64,000 nt of DNA from Patiria pectinifera (Eukaryota; Echinodermata; Asteroidea; Valvatida; Asterinidae). Below, piece after piece: positions 43,501 to 54,639 of the stretch; position 1 is the first letter of the stretch, and the number at the start of each line of letters is the position of its first letter. The position numbers and the translations under genes are program-made. The stretch spans positions 2,681,770 through 2,745,769 of the forward strand of contig CM057142.1 in NCBI GenBank assembly GCA_029964075.1. Direction: 5' to 3'. The notes below the pieces were generated by a model. The model ran no database searches, had not been told where the DNA came from, and saw only the letters and a list, made by a program, of their open reading frames with translations.

Positions 43501-46346
43501 CTGTGCAATGGCTTTGTCTGGAAAAGGGCAATCCGGGCGTTTTTCACCGCAACACCATGATATCGGGTCTCTTCTGCGCTTTTTCCATGCCAGAAGAAAG
43601 TGTAGTTGTTCTCCTTTAAGGAACCATAGTCAGTGAGCCGTGTCTCTTGGAGAGCAGCAATGTTGACATTGAGTCGGTTGATGGCGGTTTTGCGAGAGTC
43701 GTCGATGTGGTCAAGGCTGTATGAGAGCCCTAGTAGTGCGCATGGTTCTAACATTCCGGCTTGATATGCGAAGAGTTGGCATCTTCGTTTTCATCTTTCC
43801 TTGTGTGTTTGGTGCGGTGTTAACGTCCGCTTGTGCTTTTACACTAAGCCCCAAGTACCCAATGAGGCAGACGGACGCTGGCGGTTCGACACGTCACTGG
43901 CCGGGGCTGCCCGGGTTGAGGCGAGCGGTAGCCGACCACTGGAATGAGATGGTTCCTCCCACCGTCGAAGCTGGCCCATGGCGCCCCGTTCTCTACGCGA
44001 ATTGGATGAGACTAAAAACCCGTAAATGCCAGCTGCCGTGTTGTTTCCTAACTCTAGGATGAGGCTGGAGTGGCCTTTCAAGGGCGCAAGGCTCGGCATG
44101 AAGTATGGAGATCACGGTTGCCAAGGTGTCAGAATCCCCTCTCGGCCTTGCTGGATCTGCCGAAAGGGTGTTTGCAAGGCAGGTTTACTCATTTTTCCGT
44201 TGAATCAGACGTTCACCTCCTCCCCCTGGCCGTTGTCTGAAGTAGCTCATCCGCCCAGTGGTGCAATGTAGACACCACCCTCTCACGTGGTTTCGCCCGC
44301 CAGCTGAAGCGGTATACCGGGGTGTGGCACTTGGAGCCAAGAGTGCAGCTGACAGACAGCAAAGGTACTATCTCGTTCCAGAGCCCCCTACAATCATGTA
44401 CTTTTCAAGTTACGAAAGTTTAAACACAACCACCTTTTAAGGTTCTGTCCACGGATAATTAATAAGATGTGTGTGGGGGGGTGGGTGTGTGTGTGTGTGT
44501 GTGTGTTCCTGTATTGTATTACGCTCGAGGACAGACAACAAAAGGAGCACAAAGGGGCCATTCATCCTCGAACGACGGTGCCTATTGTCCTCGAACGCCG
44601 GTTTGTGCACTAAGTCTATGGGAAAGGTTTAGATCAGCAAAGGAAAACACAAAGCCAATCCTCGGAAGCATAGCAAAAAACGACGGTGTTTTCTTTTAGC
44701 AAAACGAAAGCAATTCACACACCCCTATGTGAATGATGTGCGCTTTGCTGAAAGAACACTTCCCTTTTTTGTGATCCGTGGACAGAATCTCGTAGGCTGG
44801 ATTGAAAGCAGTACACCACCACTAAAGTGTAAATACCAGTAAAATTAGGGTATAAGGATGACTTGTTATGACTTCATCTCTGTCATGTACCTACCTAGAT
44901 AGATCATCCAGGTTGTTTGCGACACTCCCATGACAACATTGAAGGCTAAAAGGCTCAGACAACTGACTTGCATAATCCAGTGGTCACCCATGCAAAACTC
45001 GAAGAGTTTGGTTCCACCCACCATTCCTATGACAAATATCATTTGAAAAATTCGGATATTATTTCAAAACTCCATTCATTCAATCAATATCCAGCCTTAG
45101 TCAATCCAAGCCTCTTAAAAATTTTGTCATTTATCACAAAAACAATCCAAAACGATGGTTTTCAATTTTGCCAAAACATTTCCTAACCTGTTATTTAGTA
45201 TTGGAAGTTGAGATACACATTGTTTGAAGTCCGCAGAACCAGCAATTTGGAAAAATTTATAGAATGGATAAAACAGAATGGAAATGGTTTATTAATATTT
45301 GGTGCTAAATTACATTGACAATTCGGCCTTATTGGTTAAAATAACAAGAAGAACTCACCAACAGAAATAGTAATGTACCCAAACGCTGAGGCAATACTCG
45401 CACTGATGGCGTCCCAACAGAAAGGTGAAGCCGCCCCATACAAGATAAAGATAGCTGAAGTTCCAACGATGTTCAAATTTATGAAAAACATAAAGGCGTT
45501 TAGAAGAAGCATCTGCCATCGACGGCCATTCTCGTTGAACTTGAAAAGCTTCACCACGCTCCTACCAGCTTCCTTCAACCCTTTACGATCTTCTGCAATG
45601 TTTTCTGGATCCACAGTTTCAAACAGAAAACCTGGAATGGCAATATACAACAAGCATAGGATATTGGCCCCTATAGCCAAGAAAAATGGTGCCGTGATAC
45701 TGACATAATCCACCATGAAACCAATACCGACTTGGACAAACCCACCGAATAATGAGAACACCATCTCAATGACCGCTAAACGAAGTGTTCTATTCTTCTC
45801 TGACGTAATGTCAACGATGTATGAGGCGCAACCAGCATAAAACAACCCATAGCCACCACTCATTCCTTGCAAGATGGATCCTACGAAGAGAACTGGAAGA
45901 GGGAGTTTGAAGTGCATAGTTGCCAGATAGACAACCTCCTGAATAATGTAACCCACGATCGGCATAACCAAGCATATCTTCCTACCTAACTCATCGCTTA
46001 AGGTGCCCAGAACGACCGAGCTTATCATGAGCGGTATGCTTGCAGACATGAACAAGTAGAACATCCAAAGGGAAGTCTGAGACTGGATGTCATCTTGAAT
46101 TGCTTGAGTGTCGTCATCCGTTTCATTGCCTGTGCATCCAGAGGTTTCATCACCCCCGGTAATGTTGTGCAATGACTCGGCTAGACGGCGTTGCAGGTAG
46201 AACGGTTGGATTATACTTATGCTAACGTAACCAAATATAAACAGTGATACAGTAGGTTCTACCGTGACCCAACGGCGCTGGGCCCGCTGGCGACTGGAGA
46301 GCCCTGCTACCGCACGCTGCGGCAGATCTACCTCGTCGTTTGCCAT
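40542..46346 (-). CDS. SLC46-type major facilitator transporter (complete, 5 exons)
   Basis: Exons in coding order: 46346-45359, 45026-44895, 41486-41403, 41148-40992 and 40668-40542. Lengths sum to 1488 nt with matching phases, giving 495 residues. The family includes the proton-coupled folate transporter SLC46A1, and A2/A3 linked to transport of muropeptides and other solutes. Motif A is GTLSDELGRK (114-123) between TM2 and TM3, then SGGYGLFYAGCASYIVD. The first extracellular loop has N-glycosylation sites at N61 and N74 and Cys71; Cys310 in a later loop (PFCWDA) could form the disulfide described in SLC46A1. The last membrane segment is followed by a hydrophilic acidic tail ending ESDTI. 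Intron 2 holds a LINE. The start is the first ATG, giving MANDEVDL before a charged N-terminus and TM1 at about 32-50. The substrate cannot be assigned. It is probably a plasma membrane or lysosomal protein. Confidence 0.93.
41981..43760 (-). mobile_element. RTE-like LINE with internally deleted endonuclease
   Basis: Inside SLC46-like intron 2. From the 5' side (minus strand): an endonuclease start with NIAALQETRL and YTFFWHGKSAEE, an abrupt jump to FQTKPLHRVSWRHPRSKRWH, then SADCDTDHSLV. Next come the RT lead WAEHYMEFYA and KNKGERSDCNNHRGISLLS, then GFRAARSTVD, FVDPTKSFDLVS and RVKQGCLHRPS. The catalytic YxDD region and the rest of RT are missing. Roughly 100 residues between the endonuclease N-part and SWRHP are deleted. 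This type is often mis-named craniofacial development protein 2-like in gene sets. Inactive. Confidence 0.88.
44485..44506 (+). repeat. (GT)n microsatellite
   Basis: About 10-11 GT units in SLC46-like intron 2. A (CA)n run also lies at 46857-46871, upstream of the gene. Confidence 0.9.
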
Positions 46347-47367
46347 TTCAGCGTTTAAGCTAGTTGACCCAGTAGTCAGTCTACAAAATTGTCAAATGTC
46401 CAAAATGAAAATGGTTTTTCAATCACGGAGGAGTTGCGCTCAATTCAATAGATTAAATGGTGAGCAAAGGTTTAATGCAGGAAAAGATTCAACTACAGGA
46501 AAAGAATGTAATTCATTCTAGGCCTTTATCTCTGTAAAGCATGCTAGTCCTTTTTCCCTTCTTTGTTTTGGCTGATACTATTCTTAAGTTGCACTTTGCC
46601 TTCCACAGAAGTAGATTGTTGACCTGTACTGTGAGGAAGGTCAATGTTCATCATTGTGTATTTATGACGCTGTAGTGATCTCCTAGCGGTGCTACACCCC
46701 CAATATAAAAGTGGACCAATCTTTGTACATAATTAAACCTCCCTTAGAATACTGAGAGGAGTAGCCTTTTCTTATTTAAATTTGTGTAGGTATTTAGTAT
46801 TATATAGGCATCCTTTATTATGGTCATTCTCGAATCGGCAGGGTCCTGGATATGTGCACACACACACACACATAGCCATATACTGACTCTCTACAGACCA
46901 CTGGAGTGAACAGGGCCCTTTTATTATCTCTAACAGTCCTCTATATTTTGTTGTACGTAGCATTAGAATGTCAGCCTGTGGACAGTACAAAGTAGACTTA
47001 GGTAGTTCTTTAGGACATGATATTATTATTATTAGATATAGCTACATTCAAATATGCTGTTATAGTCATATCATACATTGAACGTCGGGCGTGTCCACCG
47101 TGATGTTGGCAGTAGTAAACCGCCAACCAAAAGGTGTACACCCCGTGTACTAAGAAGATACCTGCCTGCACCTGCGCCGAATATTCACTTGTAGGAGGGG
47201 TAAGCATTTAAATAATATCTTTAGCCTCCTCAACGCAAGTTGCCAATGTACGTGTGAGATACATGCCCATACCGTAGTGACATGTCTACAAGGCACATGT
47301 ACAACCAGTGATCTGGTCCCCAATTTGGTTACTCAGATCACACGTACATCAGGCATTCCATGATGTA
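46347..47367. other. upstream region of SLC46-like gene
   Basis: Should contain the promoter and 5' UTR of the minus-strand transporter. No TATA box or other clear element was recognised. Includes the (CA)n run. Confidence 0.4.
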
Positions 47368-47636
47368 GGCCATCAGCCTGGGTGTTTGGTCAGTATCAAA
47401 TTAGGGCATGAATGATTATAGTGCGCATGCGCAAGGTATACCGCCCCTAGAGTGGTAACAAGCATTTGATGGACATTTTGGAAAAAAAGGATGATAACAC
47501 CCAAAAAGCTGCCACCACTGCAATGCTATCACATATTTTCCAATTCTGGAGGTGTATACCCTGCCAAAAATCGCTATGACGATTATTCCCCTCATTTGAT
47601 ACCGGCGGCCAAAATTTTGGACCGAGGCTGATGGCC
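47368..47636. repeat. MITE with GGCCATCAGCC ends
   Basis: Perfect 11-bp ends GGCCATCAGCC...GGCTGATGGCC flanked by TA. Internal sequence is shared with the PARP1 intron copies (TTTGGTCAGTATCAAAT; CTGCCAAAAATCGCTA). The cleanest copy in the window. Confidence 0.8.
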
Positions 47637-47787
47637 TAATGACTACTGCAGCAACAGGACAACATTATCAAAAACAACATCATGAATAAAAATATTTTGC
47701 TTTGTTATTCAACCGGTGTCCTCATGGAAGTCGATCAGCGTTGATTCTAGTACATAGATTCAAACAATGCATTGTTGTCTTCCTCGG

Positions 47788-48520
47788 CGGCCTTGCCTTC
47801 TGTGGTGCACCCTGCACCTGCGGATTCCCTGTCTTCTCCGGCAGCCTTGTCTTCTGTGTTGCACCCTGCACCGGCGGATTCCCTGTCTTCTTCGGCGGCC
47901 TTGTCTTCTGTGGTGCACCCTGCACCTCCGGATTCCCTGTCTTCGGTGGCCGTGTCTTCTGTGTTGCACCCTGCACCGGCGGATTCCTGGCTTCTTCGAC
48001 GGCTTTGTCTTCTGTGTTGCACCCTGCACCAGCGGATTCCCTGTCTTCGGTGGCCGTGTCTTATGTGGTGCACCCTGCACCGGCGGATTCCCTGTCTTCC
48101 TCGGCGGCCTTGTCTTCTGTGTTGCACCCTGCACCAGCGGATTCCCTGTCTTCGGTGGCCGTGTCTTCTGTGTTGCACCCTGCACCGGCGGATTCCCTGT
48201 CTTCGGTGGCCGTGTCTTCTGTGTTGCACCCTGCACCGGCGGATTCCCTGTCTTCGGTGGCCTTGTCTTCTGTGGTGCACCCTGCACCGGCGGATTCCCT
48301 GTCTTCTTCGGCGGCCTTGTCTTCCGTGGTGCACCCTGCACCTGCGGATTCCCTGTCTTCGGCGGCCTTGTCCTCTGTGGTGCACCCTGCACCGGCGGAT
48401 TCCTGGCTTCTTCGACGGCTTTGTCTTCTGTGCTGCACCCTGCACCTGTGGATTCTCTGTCGTTGTTGGCCTTGTCTTCTGTGCATGTGGTGCACCCTGC
48501 ACCTCCGGATTCCCTGAAGC
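47788..48520. repeat. coding-length minisatellite, 51-54 bp units, about 14 copies
   Basis: Units such as CACCCTGCACCGGCGGATTC plus CCTGTCTTCGGTGGCC repeat about 14 times, with lengths of 51 or 54 bp. Because these are multiples of three and lack stops in any frame, long frames are open on both strands. On the minus strand one frame gives an acidic 17-18 residue repeat (EDRESAGAGCNTEDTAT) ending NNALFESMY; on the plus strand one gives HPAPADSLSS. Two units (near 47983 and 48404) share the same one-base deletion and shift every frame. No homologous family is recognised; it may be the remnant of a repetitive protein gene or pure satellite. Confidence 0.75.
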
Positions 48521-48581
48521 ATGCTAATTGGACAATAAATTCCGACGACCAGTGTCTTGTCAGTGTCTTGCAGTCGATTGT

Positions 48582-49113
48582 ACGGAAGTGTATTTAGGAC
48601 ATGACCAAATAAAAATTCCGGCCCTCTATTTCGCCTGGGCGGAATATTAACTCGCCCGGGCGAATTATTATTTCGCCCGGGCGGATTATTATTTCGCCCG
48701 GGCGGATTACTAATTCGCTCAGGCGAATTACTATTTCGCCCCGGCGGATAACTATTTCGCCAGGGCGGATTACTAATTCGCTCAGGCGAATTACTATTTC
48801 GCCCGGGCGGATTACTATTTCGCCCGGGCGGATTACTTATTCGCCCGGGCGAATTACTATTTCGCCAGAACGAATTACTAATTCGCCCGGGCGAACTAGT
48901 AGTCTGCCCGGCCGGGCGAGTTAGTAGTCCGCCCGGGCGAATTAGTAATCCGCCCGGGCGGAATAGTAATCCGCCCGGGCGGAATAGTAATCCGCCCGGG
49001 CGAATAGTAATCCGCCCGGGCGAAATAGTAATCGGCCCGGGCGAAATAGTAATCCGCTCGGGCGAAATAGAGTGCGTCAATTTTTTTTTGCCATGTCCTA
49101 AATACGCTTCCGT
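48582..49113. mobile_element. palindromic-satellite foldback built on CGCCCGGGCG
   Basis: About 20 units of 21 bp, each centred on the palindrome CGCCCGGGCG with a GATTACTATTT spacer. They run forward in the left half and reversed in the right half, with the switch near 48890-48915. The outermost ends are ACGGAAGTGTATTTAGGACA and its complement (one mismatch), flanked by TCGATTGT (48574-48581) and ACGATTGT (49114-49121), 7 of 8 identical. The plan is the same as 18925-19220 and 32904-33255 but with unrelated sequence. Confidence 0.85.
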
Positions 49114-49499
49114 ACGATTGTCCAATGTCCGGGCAGTACAGCGTTCTTCGGCTGATCAGAATGTACCTGCGGAGCCATCCACAACGGTGGAACAGCGGCG
49201 CATCGATGGCGACGTCCGCAACGATGTAGCTATCGATGTCGAAATCATCAAAATTCACGTTTCCTATTTGAAATGGTACTTGCGGGCACAGTTTGTTTTT
49301 ATACCGCCCAAAAAAAAAAAACAATCCCAAAATTTCGTTCAGATTCCCGAACAATGTCATTTCTGAATATTGCAAATCTCGATTCATTTCATGAGGCTAC
49401 GCTCATCCACGCGCACGCACGCCCTTTAATAAGTAATTTTGTAATAAGACGCGTACACTTCAACTTATCTGATACATGTATATTAAAATTTTCGTCACT

Positions 49500-49985
49500 G
49501 CTATGGAAAGGGGGGGGGGAGTCTGTTTAAAACAAATTTAATTTATGGCCATTTTTCTTTTCGACAAACTCTCCCCCCCCCCCAAAAAAAAAAAATGTGG
49601 GAGCAGAAACAGAAAGATGTTACCCTGAGACTGTCATCTGGAGGTACGGTCGAACTCTTTTTATACCAATCAATTTTTATTTAGCTATCATGATAACATT
49701 CGATTTTAAAACTTGATCATTTCAAGTTGGACAAAGTGTAATGAAAAGGGTTTGGCATCCTGATGGAATACCAAAAATCTAGAATATGCATGTAATATGA
49801 ACTTGATAGAAGTATTATCTGGCAAGCACTCATTGCGTGCGAAAAGGTTTCTGAATGTGTCGATATAGGGCGCTGTTTCTTGTGTTTTTTCTCATGCAGA
49901 ATTGTCGACATTTTTAACCCAGGTTTTCTCATTTGCAAAAAAATTGTGAATTGGGAAGCACTTTTTTAGATAAAGTACACGTTTA
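49500..49985. repeat. relative of the 11.6-13.4 kb foldback arm
   Basis: Shares GTGGGAGCAGA...GATGTTACCCTGA, CATTGCGTGCGAAA and GGGCGCTGTTTCTTGTGTTT-like blocks with 12980-13230. Diverged, with G and C runs at its left end. Confidence 0.5.
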
Positions 49986-51500
49986 TCTTACATAAATAAT
50001 GAAGGGTTTGCGGAAACACCATGTGCGAATAATTTCTCAACTAAGAGAATGGTTCTGAAGAGAACCAGAGGTATAAACTCGACGTTCCGGTCAGTATGCT
50101 CTGACCGTCTTCAGGAGAGTGCCTACACTCTAAGAAAGTGAATACTTAAGTAGCAAAAGGCGGAGTCAATGAAGTGCGAAGTTGCATCCTGTGAGGATGC
50201 TAAGTGGGCAGGATCCTGGAACAAGCTTGGTGCTCACTGGGGTGGAACAGTAGGGTTGCTGTGTCTGTAGAGAGAGGACCTAGGGTATAGGAGACCCATC
50301 AGTCTAGAGTGGTAGCTGAGGACCTAGGGTATAGGAGACCCATCAGTCTGGAGAAGTGGGAGCCAGATGTCGTTGAGGTGAAACCCGATGTCTTGCGGAA
50401 CTGTGTTGTGCTTGCGGATCTCGATGGCTTCCCGTATGCGTCTTGGATGCCAGAACTGGATCGGTGCGATGAGTTCGGCCGCTTCCCAATCAACTTTGTG
50501 GTCGTTGATGTGGGAATGTTTGACAATGGCCGATTTGTCATAATCCCCTTGCCGTCCATGTGCTCTGTGTTCCTTGAGCCTAGTGGGAAGGTTCCGACCG
50601 GTTTCGCCGATGTAGACTTTGCCGTATTCACATGGAATGCGGTAGACTCCCGCCTTGGAAGAGGAGTCCTGCTTGTCCTTGTGAGTGTGGAGGCTGCCTT
50701 GGAGCTTGTTGCCAGATGAGTGGTACACCTTGATGCCGGCTTGTCGGAGGATGCGTTGCAGATGATGAGAAGCTGGACCTATGTAAGGAAGAGTGACTGA
50801 GGGAGATACAGTGGAAGGACCTTGGGTATAGGAGACCCGTTGGTCAGGTTTGCTGATCGTGATGCGGTTGGGTTTGTAGCCGTTCCGTTGTAGTGACGCC
50901 TGGATGTGCTTGAGTTCACGCTTGAGGTTGTCTTGGTCGCAGACCTCAAAGGCTCTCTGTACTAGGGTGCGGTTGACCGATGACTTGATGCTGGGGTGAT
51001 GAAACGACCGCTGGTGGAGATAGCGGTCAGTGTGGGTTGGTTTCCTGTAAACGCTATGTCCCAGGGTGCCATCCGGATTCCTGGAGATCTTGACGTCCAG
51101 GAAAGGAATGGTGCCGTGCTGTTCTTGTTCCATGGTGAAGCTGATGCTGGTGTGTTGCTTGTTGAGGTACTGGAGGAAGTCTTGGAGTGTGTCCGGGCCA
51201 TGGGGCCACACTACGAAGGTGTCATCAACGTAGCGTAGCCACAGGCTCGGCCGAAGATCCGCTGTGAGGAGGGAGGAAGACTCGAACTCCTCCATGAAGA
51301 TGTCGGCTAGGACCGGGGATAAAGGAGATCCCATTTCTTAGAGTTTAGGCACTCTCCTGAAGACGGTCAGAGCATACTGACCGGAACGTCGAGTTTATAC
51401 CTCTGGTTCTCTTCAGAACCATTCTCTTAGTTGAGAAATTATTCGCACATGGTGTTTCCGCAAACCCTTCATTATTTAGTATCTCCACCATGCAAAGCCT
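49986..51500 (-). mobile_element. Penelope-like element, RT plus GIY-YIG endonuclease, with inverted terminal units
   Basis: The minus-strand frame 51334-50324 (336 codons) begins inside RT with GSPLSPVLADIFMEEF, has catalytic YVDD, then FLDVKISR, and ends with a GIY-YIG endonuclease part reading AGVYRIPCEYGKVYIGETG and LPTRLKEHR. RT-YVDD followed by a C-terminal GIY-YIG domain defines Penelope-like elements; the N-terminal half is missing. It is bracketed by about 120-bp inverted copies of a terminal unit (49998-50117 and 51354-51478) carrying CTCCTGAAGACGGTCAGAGC. The reading frame is intact across the retained part, so insertion is fairly recent. Confidence 0.92.
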
Positions 51501-51615
51501 CAAATCTTACTTATTATCTTACATGTTTGGAAATTTTTATAAGATTCAGCGGACCAGATCGCGTATCTCGAAAACTAAAGCGTTTTGGTCTCTCGTCCCA
51601 CAGACTACATGGTGA

Positions 51616-51686
51616 GCATTGGTGGTTCAGTGGTAGAATTCTCGCCTGCCACGCGGGAGACCCGGGTTCGATTCCCGCCCGATGCA
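51616..51686 (+). tRNA. tRNA-Gly-GCC: tRNA-Gly (anticodon GCC)
   Basis: 71 nt. Acceptor stem GCATTGG/CCGATGC (one T-G pair), A box TGGTTCAGTGG, anticodon arm CTCGCCTGCCACGCGGGAG with anticodon GCC, B box GGTTCGATTCC. The T stem CCGGG/CCCGC has a C-C mismatch at its outer pair, unlike the partner gene. No intron. Reads toward its inverted partner. Confidence 0.93.
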
Positions 51687-52275
51687 ATTTCCCCTTCCTT
51701 TTTTAATATATTTCTAAGTGCCATTCTTATTTATTTTTTTGTTGTTGAATGATTTCGAATTGAAAAAAAAATAGGCAAACATTAAAAACACAGGTTAATA
51801 GTTTACAAAACAGTGCTTTGAAAGTCTCAAATACTCTAATTTAGAGTATAAGTCACAATTACGGCTAATAAACTGTACTGGCATTTTCGAGACATAGTGT
51901 GGACACAGCAGGGCGCTCTTCGGTGTGGGTATGCTCTAAATTCGGGTGAGAACTCTACCGGCTACTCTAAATGTAACTTGCTCGTGGTATTTACCCAACT
52001 GCAATTAGTGCCCCCTCTTTTTATCCGCCATGACTGGCATTGCGTTTCAGTGAAATATACAATTGAATTTCAAAGGAACTACTTTATAAATATTGTCTTT
52101 TCATTGATGCTTCAAGTTGACATTTTGGGCGACAACACGAGTCAGAAAGAAGGCTCAGTTAATGGTTGTGTCTCTCTTTGCGTATTTTCCCAGAGTATAT
52201 GCATTTTAAATGACAGCAGCGCAATAATGATCCAAAATATAACGGAGAAACACTTAACAGAAAGGCCTCGCCAGT
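51616..52275 (+). repeat. inverted duplication arm 1 including tRNA-Gly
   Basis: Matches the reverse complement of 53515-54417 from the tRNA through TAAGTCACAATTACGGC, ACCCAACTGCAATTAG, GACAACACGAGTCAGAAAGA and ACGGAGAAACAC. About 1.2 kb lies between the arms. Arm 2 is longer because of an insertion at about 53815-54062. Confidence 0.85.
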
Positions 52276-53514
52276 GAGCAAAGCATACAAGTCGAAGACT
52301 GTGGTGTTTGGAATAGGTCACCGAAAGTGGTTTTAAATGTGGCTCACTCATGCAAGCTAATGTGTGTTTTCCCACAGAAATAGAAAGAAGGGCCGACTGC
52401 AAACAGTCAATTAAAAAGTGTACCTCGTCAACCTTGTCTTCCAGAGGTAAAACGTGAAATTTGCATATGTGTTTAATATAACATTTTAATGAAACAAAGG
52501 AGAAATTTGTGTTATGTATAAATGATGGCAGGAAAAACACCCAAAACAGACACACAAAATTACGACTTGTAACCTATCTGATCAGTATACAGAATTCAGT
52601 TTTGAAATGACACAGAATTTTCGAAACAGTTATTTGATAACGATAATTTCCTTTATTTGTCAGTGATAGGTGTAGCTCTGAAAAGCCTACAGAATTCAAC
52701 CCGTAAATAAAGTTTATTCAAAAGGGGGTATAGGAACAAAATATTTTTAATAAGACTTCGTATAAAAGTAATGTTTTAATCTCTAAAGAAATTGTATTGA
52801 CCATTTGGTTGAAAGTTTGCCTGATGGTTTTAAATTTAAAAACAACAACTTCAATTTCAAAACTTTTTTATTTACGTTTGAAATCAAGGTCTTGGTTTTA
52901 AGAAGAGTGAAACCATTGTAAAAAGTCGATTAAGATTACACATACGTAAAACCTCGGTGAGTATAAGTTTAAAATCCAGGCTTTACTGATGATGAACTCA
53001 CAGTCTTTGAACATAAAAAGCCTGTGATCTCAGAAAACCAAACTTAGGAACATGATGTATGAGTAAATTTGGTGTGAAATCGCCAACTTGTTGAGCAAAA
53101 ATTGATGAAAAACGTTACGGAACTATGCAAAGGTATTCAAGGCGTTGACATAAACACGACACCAAACTATGAGAAAAAAAGACAGACATAATTATGTGAA
53201 CAAACAAAAGGAAAATGTGTAAATAGTCCATTAGGGGGATATTTTACTGATCAGTTTCGATAAATCAGCTGACCATGATGTTTGATTCACACTTTGTGGT
53301 TCTTGCTGCCAACATATGATCATGAGAGCATTTAACATACCATCCTTGTGTAGTATTAAAGGCCATTTGTATGAACGAATTCAGATATAGAATTGGCATC
53401 AAAATTAACACAACTATCATGAGTTTCCAAAGGAATAATAAAGGACAGTAGTGTCACTGCAAATTAAAATCTAACGTCTGGGCCACGATAGCTACTATGT
53501 TATTAGTATCTTGA
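52276..53514. other. spacer between the inverted tRNA arms
   Basis: 52330-52560 contains a dispersed repeat also seen near 58290-58345 (TGTGTTTTCCCACAGAAATA) and 63590-63690 (GACTGCAAACAGTCAATTAA-like). No gene recognised. Confidence 0.5.
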
Positions 53515-53814
53515 AAATACTCGAATGGTGAGGCCTTTCTGGTAACGTGTTTCTCCGTTATAAATGGGATCATTATTGGGCTGCTGTTATATATAATGCA
53601 TATACTCCGGCAAAAAAATACACAAAAATAAGACACCAAGTTTCACTGCCTTCTTTCTGACTCGTGTTCTCGCCAAAATGTCAACTGAGCATCAATGAAA
53701 GGACATTATTTATAAACGAAGCTTGTTTGAAATTCAGTTGTATATTTCACTGAAGCGCAATGCCGATTGTGGCGGACAAAAAGAGGGGGCGCTAATTGCA
53801 GTTGGGTAAATGTC

Positions 53815-54062
53815 ACCAGCAAGTTCGAGCGAGGAACATTAGTCGACTGGTGGTTGATAAATGACATAACTTACGCCTGCGTACTAATACTAGCAAAGCG
53901 CGAACGCTTTTAGTCAAACGATGGTCAAAATAATAAAGTCCTGGCCCCTCGTTGTATTTATGATGCCAGCGGATATTGATAACAAGCGATGCAACCGTGT
54001 TCCATGCTCCGGTTCCAAATAACTGACAAGAATAGTCCAACTATCCTGCGTTTGAGCAAAGT
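53815..54062. mobile_element. insertion inside arm 2 of the tRNA duplication
   Basis: Sequence absent from arm 1 at the equivalent point (between the TAAATTCGGG-side and the ACCCAACTGC-side blocks) and related to 9140-9460. Its presence in only one arm shows it inserted after the duplication, or was lost from arm 1. Confidence 0.65.
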
Positions 54063-54346
54063 TACCTCGCCCGAATTTAGAGTATGCCCACAGCAAATAG
54101 CGCCCTCCTGTGTCCACTACGTCTCAAAAATGCCAATACAGTTTGTTGGCCATAATTGTGACTTACGACTCTAACTCTAAATTAGAGTATTTGCCACTTT
54201 CAAAGCACTATTTTGTAAACTACAATTTTTGTGTTCTCGATATTTGCCTAGTTTTCTTCAGTTCGCAATTATTCAACAAAACACAAAAATACCAAAAAAA
54301 TGGCACTTTAAACAAATAATAATAAAAAGGAAGAGGAGAAACCTCT

Positions 54347-54417
54347 TGCATCGGCCGGGAATCGAACCCGGGTCTCCCGCGTGGCAGGCGAGAATTCTAC
54401 CACTGAACCACCGATGC
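54347..54417 (-). tRNA. tRNA-Gly-GCC: tRNA-Gly (anticodon GCC), inverted partner
   Basis: 71 nt on the minus strand, anticodon GCC. Acceptor stem GCATCGG/CCGATGC fully paired; T stem CCGGG/CCCGG fully paired. Differs from the 51616 gene at two positions, one of which repairs the T-stem mismatch found there. A and B boxes are intact. Confidence 0.95.
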
Positions 54418-54639
54418 TCACCAAACGTTATTGTCTAAATGCTAAAAGAAGTGGGGGTGGCTGGGGCATTGTTTTTTTCTCCAACATACATCGTCAAAGA
54501 ATCATGATTATTCAGTAGTTGCGACATGAAGGTTATGTTTATTCATGAGCAAAGAACAATGACGTCACACCATTGTACTTGGCCAACTACACTAATAGTT
54601 ACATGGTACATTAAAGCATTTTAAAGAACATCTCTCGTC

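Noticed and set aside
48630-49075. Possible CRISPR-like array
   Set aside because: Units are contiguous with no unique spacers, flip orientation midway, and the genome is eukaryotic.
47702-49125. Long open frames of 210-354 codons on both strands
   Set aside because: They arise from 3n-length tandem repeats without stops and from the CGCCCGGGCG array; all frames are open and frames switch at one-base deletions, so I do not call a protein-coding gene.
50309-50719. 136-codon plus-strand frame
   Set aside because: It is the antisense shadow of the Penelope-like GIY-YIG coding region, which has clear family motifs on the minus strand.
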